Origin: Acinetobacter portensis
GTDB lineage: Bacteria; Pseudomonadota; Gammaproteobacteria; Pseudomonadales; Moraxellaceae
Direction of reading: 5' to 3'
DNA: 64,000 nt
Assembly: GCF_023158935.1 (NCBI RefSeq)
Contig: NZ_CP096120.1
Location: forward strand, 2,480,001 to 2,544,000
Under the pieces are notes generated by a model that searched no databases, had not been told where the DNA came from, and worked only from the letters and a program-made list of their open reading frames with translations. Shown piece by piece: positions 62,006 to 64,000 of this stretch; position 1 is the first letter of the stretch; each line of letters starts with the position of its first letter. A program made the translations under genes and the position numbers.

Positions 62006-62020
62006 TTGCATAAATTGCAA
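62006..62020. promoter_or_regulatory. LysR-type operator candidate
   Basis: TTGCATAAATTGCAA is a perfect inverted repeat containing T-N11-A, placed 15 bases before the LysR start and about 80 bases before the divergent MBL-fold gene. A further half-like TTGCAAT is at about 61962. This is the usual layout for LTTR autoregulation and divergent activation. Confidence 0.55.
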
Positions 62021-62034
62021 CAATCATAAAAATT

Positions 62035-62910
62035 ATGGATACATTAAAAGCAATACAAGTTTTTGTTTGCATTGAAAAAAATGGTAGTTTAACCAAAGCA
62101 GCAGATCAGCTTGGCTATTCACGTGCAATGGTTTCTCGCTATTTAGAACATTTAGAAAACCACTTTTCGACACGTTTATTTCATAGAAGTACGCGTAATA
62201 TCTCCTTAACAAGCGCAGGAGAAAAAGCACTTTTATATTGTCAAAATATTCTCCAGCAACAAAAACTTCTTCAAGAACTCTCTTTAGAAGAACAATATAC
62301 GGGTACGATTCGTTTAACTTGCGGTTTATTTATTTTAGAAAATGGATTGGTTCAAGCTATTCAAGCTTTCCAAAAAAAATACACGCATATTCGATTTGAT
62401 ATTTTAATTACAGAAGAAACGCTAGATTTGGTTGAAGCTCAAATTGATGTTGCTTTTCGAATTACAGCAAAAGTGTCTGACAGTTTAATTGCACGACCTT
62501 TATTACAAGTGCATTCTGTACTGTGTGCTCACCGTGAATATTTAGAAGCACTACCTAAAATTGTGCATCCAGATCAACTCATTCAATATGCATGTATTAC
62601 ACATCACAGCATGCAAAATACTTGGACACTTTCCACACAAGAACAACAGCCTCAAAACTACCCTATTCGTATTGTTGCTCAAAGTAATGATGCGCATGCA
62701 TTACATCAAATGTGTCGCAATAAAATGGGCATTGCAATGTTGCCTTATACAATAGTGAAAGATGACTTAGAAAATAGAACTTTAATTGAAGTTTTAAGCA
62801 ATTATGAAGCACCTCAAATGACACTTTCTGCGGTGTATTCTTCACGACGCTATCTACCTAAAAAGACACAAGAATTTATCGCTTTTGTGATTGAGCATCT
62901 TAAAAAATAG
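62035..62910 (+). CDS. LysR-family transcriptional regulator
   Basis: This 291-residue LTTR has an N-terminal winged HTH (MDTLKAIQVFVCIEKNGSLT followed by KAADQLGYSRAMVSRYLEHLE), the FHRSTRNISLTSAGEKALLYC hinge helix and a PBP-like effector domain of the AaeR/DmlR/YhjC branch. It is divergent from the secreted MBL-fold gene across 109 bases. A candidate operator lies between them. Effector unknown. Confidence 0.86.
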   Translation: MDTLKAIQVFVCIEKNGSLTKAADQLGYSRAMVSRYLEHLENHFSTRLFHRSTRNISLTSAGEKALLYCQNILQQQKLLQELSLEEQYTGTIRLTCGLFILENGLVQAIQAFQKKYTHIRFDILITEETLDLVEAQIDVAFRITAKVSDSLIARPLLQVHSVLCAHREYLEALPKIVHPDQLIQYACITHHSMQNTWTLSTQEQQPQNYPIRIVAQSNDAHALHQMCRNKMGIAMLPYTIVKDDLENRTLIEVLSNYEAPQMTLSAVYSSRRYLPKKTQEFIAFVIEHLKK

Positions 62911-62951
62911 TTCAACTTTCAAAATTTAAGTAAATTTAATTATTCATATCG

Positions 62952-62977
62952 CTTGAATTTTTCTAGCTCGCCCCGAT
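62952..62977 (+). promoter_or_regulatory. sigma-32-like heat-shock promoter of grpE
   Basis: CTTGAA at 62952, 13 bases, then CCCCGAT at 62971 is close to the RpoH consensus. It is 115 bases before the chosen grpE start. Confidence 0.7.
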
Positions 62978-63091
62978 TTCTGTATTAATCATGACACTTA
63001 ACAAACGCATGGCAGTTCAGTAGTAACAGAGTTCAATCTGACGCCAAAAGGACTGTACATGTTTAAGAACCCATTTAAACGGAGTAAATCA

Positions 63092-63631
63092 ATGGCGACT
63101 GATCAGAATCAAGAAGCTCAAGACCTTCAACAAGAGCCAGCCGAACAGCAAACTCAAGCTGAAAATGAGCAAGCTGAAGTTTCAGTTGAAGATTTACAAG
63201 AGCAAATTAAAACATTAGCAGAAAGCTTAAAACTTGAAAAAGCACGTACTGCAAATGCGGTATATGAAGCTCAAAAAAGCGTAGAACGTATTCAACGTGA
63301 ATCTGAAAAGCATAAAGATACTGTGCTTGAAAAATTCTCTAAAGAATTATTAGACACTGTAGATAATCTTGAACGTGCAATTGCTGCCGTTGGTAAAGAT
63401 AAATCAGCATTATCTGAAGGTGTAGAACTTACCCTTAAATCACTCCTTACAACTTTAGAAAAGTTTGGTGTTGTGGTTGTAGATACAGCAAATGGCTTCA
63501 ATGCAGATTTACATCAAGCAGTAGGTATTGCTCCTGAAGCAAAAGCAAATGAAATTGGCACTGTATTGCAAAAAGGCTACACATTAAAAGGTCGTTTATT
63601 ACGCCCTGCAATGGTGTTAGTTGGCGCATAA
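63092..63631 (+). CDS. grpE: nucleotide exchange factor GrpE
   Basis: GrpE releases ADP from DnaK. The N-terminal 45 residues are acidic and Gln-rich, followed by a long coiled coil and the family signature in [21 protein letters not shown] followed by [20 protein letters not shown]. The start at 63092 follows GGAG with seven bases and gives MATDQNQ, like other Acinetobacter GrpE proteins as recalled (179 aa). An ATG at 63059 would add 11 basic residues ([11 protein letters not shown]) and is less likely. dnaK follows after 121 bases. Confidence 0.92.
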   Translation: MATDQNQEAQDLQQEPAEQQTQAENEQAEVSVEDLQEQIKTLAESLKLEKARTANAVYEAQKSVERIQRESEKHKDTVLEKFSKELLDTVDNLERAIAAVGKDKSALSEGVELTLKSLLTTLEKFGVVVVDTANGFNADLHQAVGIAPEAKANEIGTVLQKGYTLKGRLLRPAMVLVGA

Positions 63632-63675
63632 GGCCTAAAAATTCGGGAGTTTTTTAATTTTTTTTGAAAACAATA

Positions 63676-63703
63676 CTTGAAAAAAATTGAACGGCTCTCA
63701 TAT
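63676..63703 (+). promoter_or_regulatory. possible sigma-32-like promoter before dnaK
   Basis: CTTGAA at 63676, 15 bases, then CTCATAT at 63697. The -35 is perfect but the -10 departs from CCCCAT. dnaK may thus have its own heat-shock start as well as readthrough from grpE. Confidence 0.45.
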
Positions 63704-63728
63704 CGGATAACAAGCGAAAACATTGTAA

Positions 63729-64000
<272 letters not shown>

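Overview
The window is chromosomal DNA of an Acinetobacter species. The evidence is an AT-rich gammaproteobacterial sequence, an Acinetobacter-type rRNA operon, a wee/K-type surface polysaccharide cluster that ends galU-ugd-gpi-galE with pgm convergent, and insertion sequences typical of the genus. The species was not determined. One perfect and one near-perfect ParB-binding parS site suggest the segment lies in the origin-proximal part of the chromosome.

Layout. 1-3300 is a scrap zone: a truncated ISNCY-type transposase cut by an IS3-family element, a beheaded macro-domain gene, a recombinase C-terminal fragment, a broken VF530-type gene and a possible tRNA-Gly remnant. 3305-8183 is a housekeeping run on the + strand: ribB, ribE, nusB, thiL, pgpA, glmU. 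glmS and pgm follow. 11517-29010 (- strand) is the polysaccharide cluster. It encodes UDP-sugar supply (galE, gpi, ugd, galU, tviB, tviC), the PglF/PglE/PglD/PglC-like set that makes and loads a 2,4-diamino-2,4,6-trideoxy sugar onto undecaprenyl phosphate, three glycosyltransferases, two O-acyltransferases and a Wzx-type flippase. No Wzy polymerase and no Wza-Wzb-Wzc export genes are visible. dapB and dnaJ follow, separated by an IS5-family element that carries a nested IS1595-family element.

33.2-53.6 kb holds ppc, an NCS2 permease, a LysR regulator convergent with a TSUP-family permease, a chorismate mutase/DsbA-fold pair, an IS1-family element with a perfect target duplication, ilvD, a second diverged copy of the IS3-family element, fmt-rsmB, a MetP/MetS-like amino-acid importer including a 35-residue subunit, an aldehyde dehydrogenase and an unrecognised 217-residue protein. 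53.7-59.1 kb is a complete rRNA operon on the - strand (16S, tRNA-Ile, tRNA-Ala, 23S, 5S). The window closes with a secreted peptidyl-prolyl isomerase, a spacer with tiny ORFs and stacked terminators, a degenerate metallo-beta-lactamase-fold protein with a divergent LysR gene, then grpE and the start of dnaK.

How the genes work together. GlmU, GlmS, Pgm, Gpi, GalU and GalE feed the nucleotide-sugar pool used by the polysaccharide cluster beside them. TviB/TviC would give UDP-GalNAcA and WeeK/J/I would give UDP-QuiNAc4NAc, an emulsan-like sugar set. grpE, dnaK and dnaJ are dispersed, but each has a sigma-32-like promoter in front. The points most worth a second look are the parS sites, the glycan locus without polymerase or export genes, the Ugd homologue without the catalytic cysteine, the 217-aa orphan beside the rRNA operon, and the small-ORF/terminator array at 60.6-61.0 kb.
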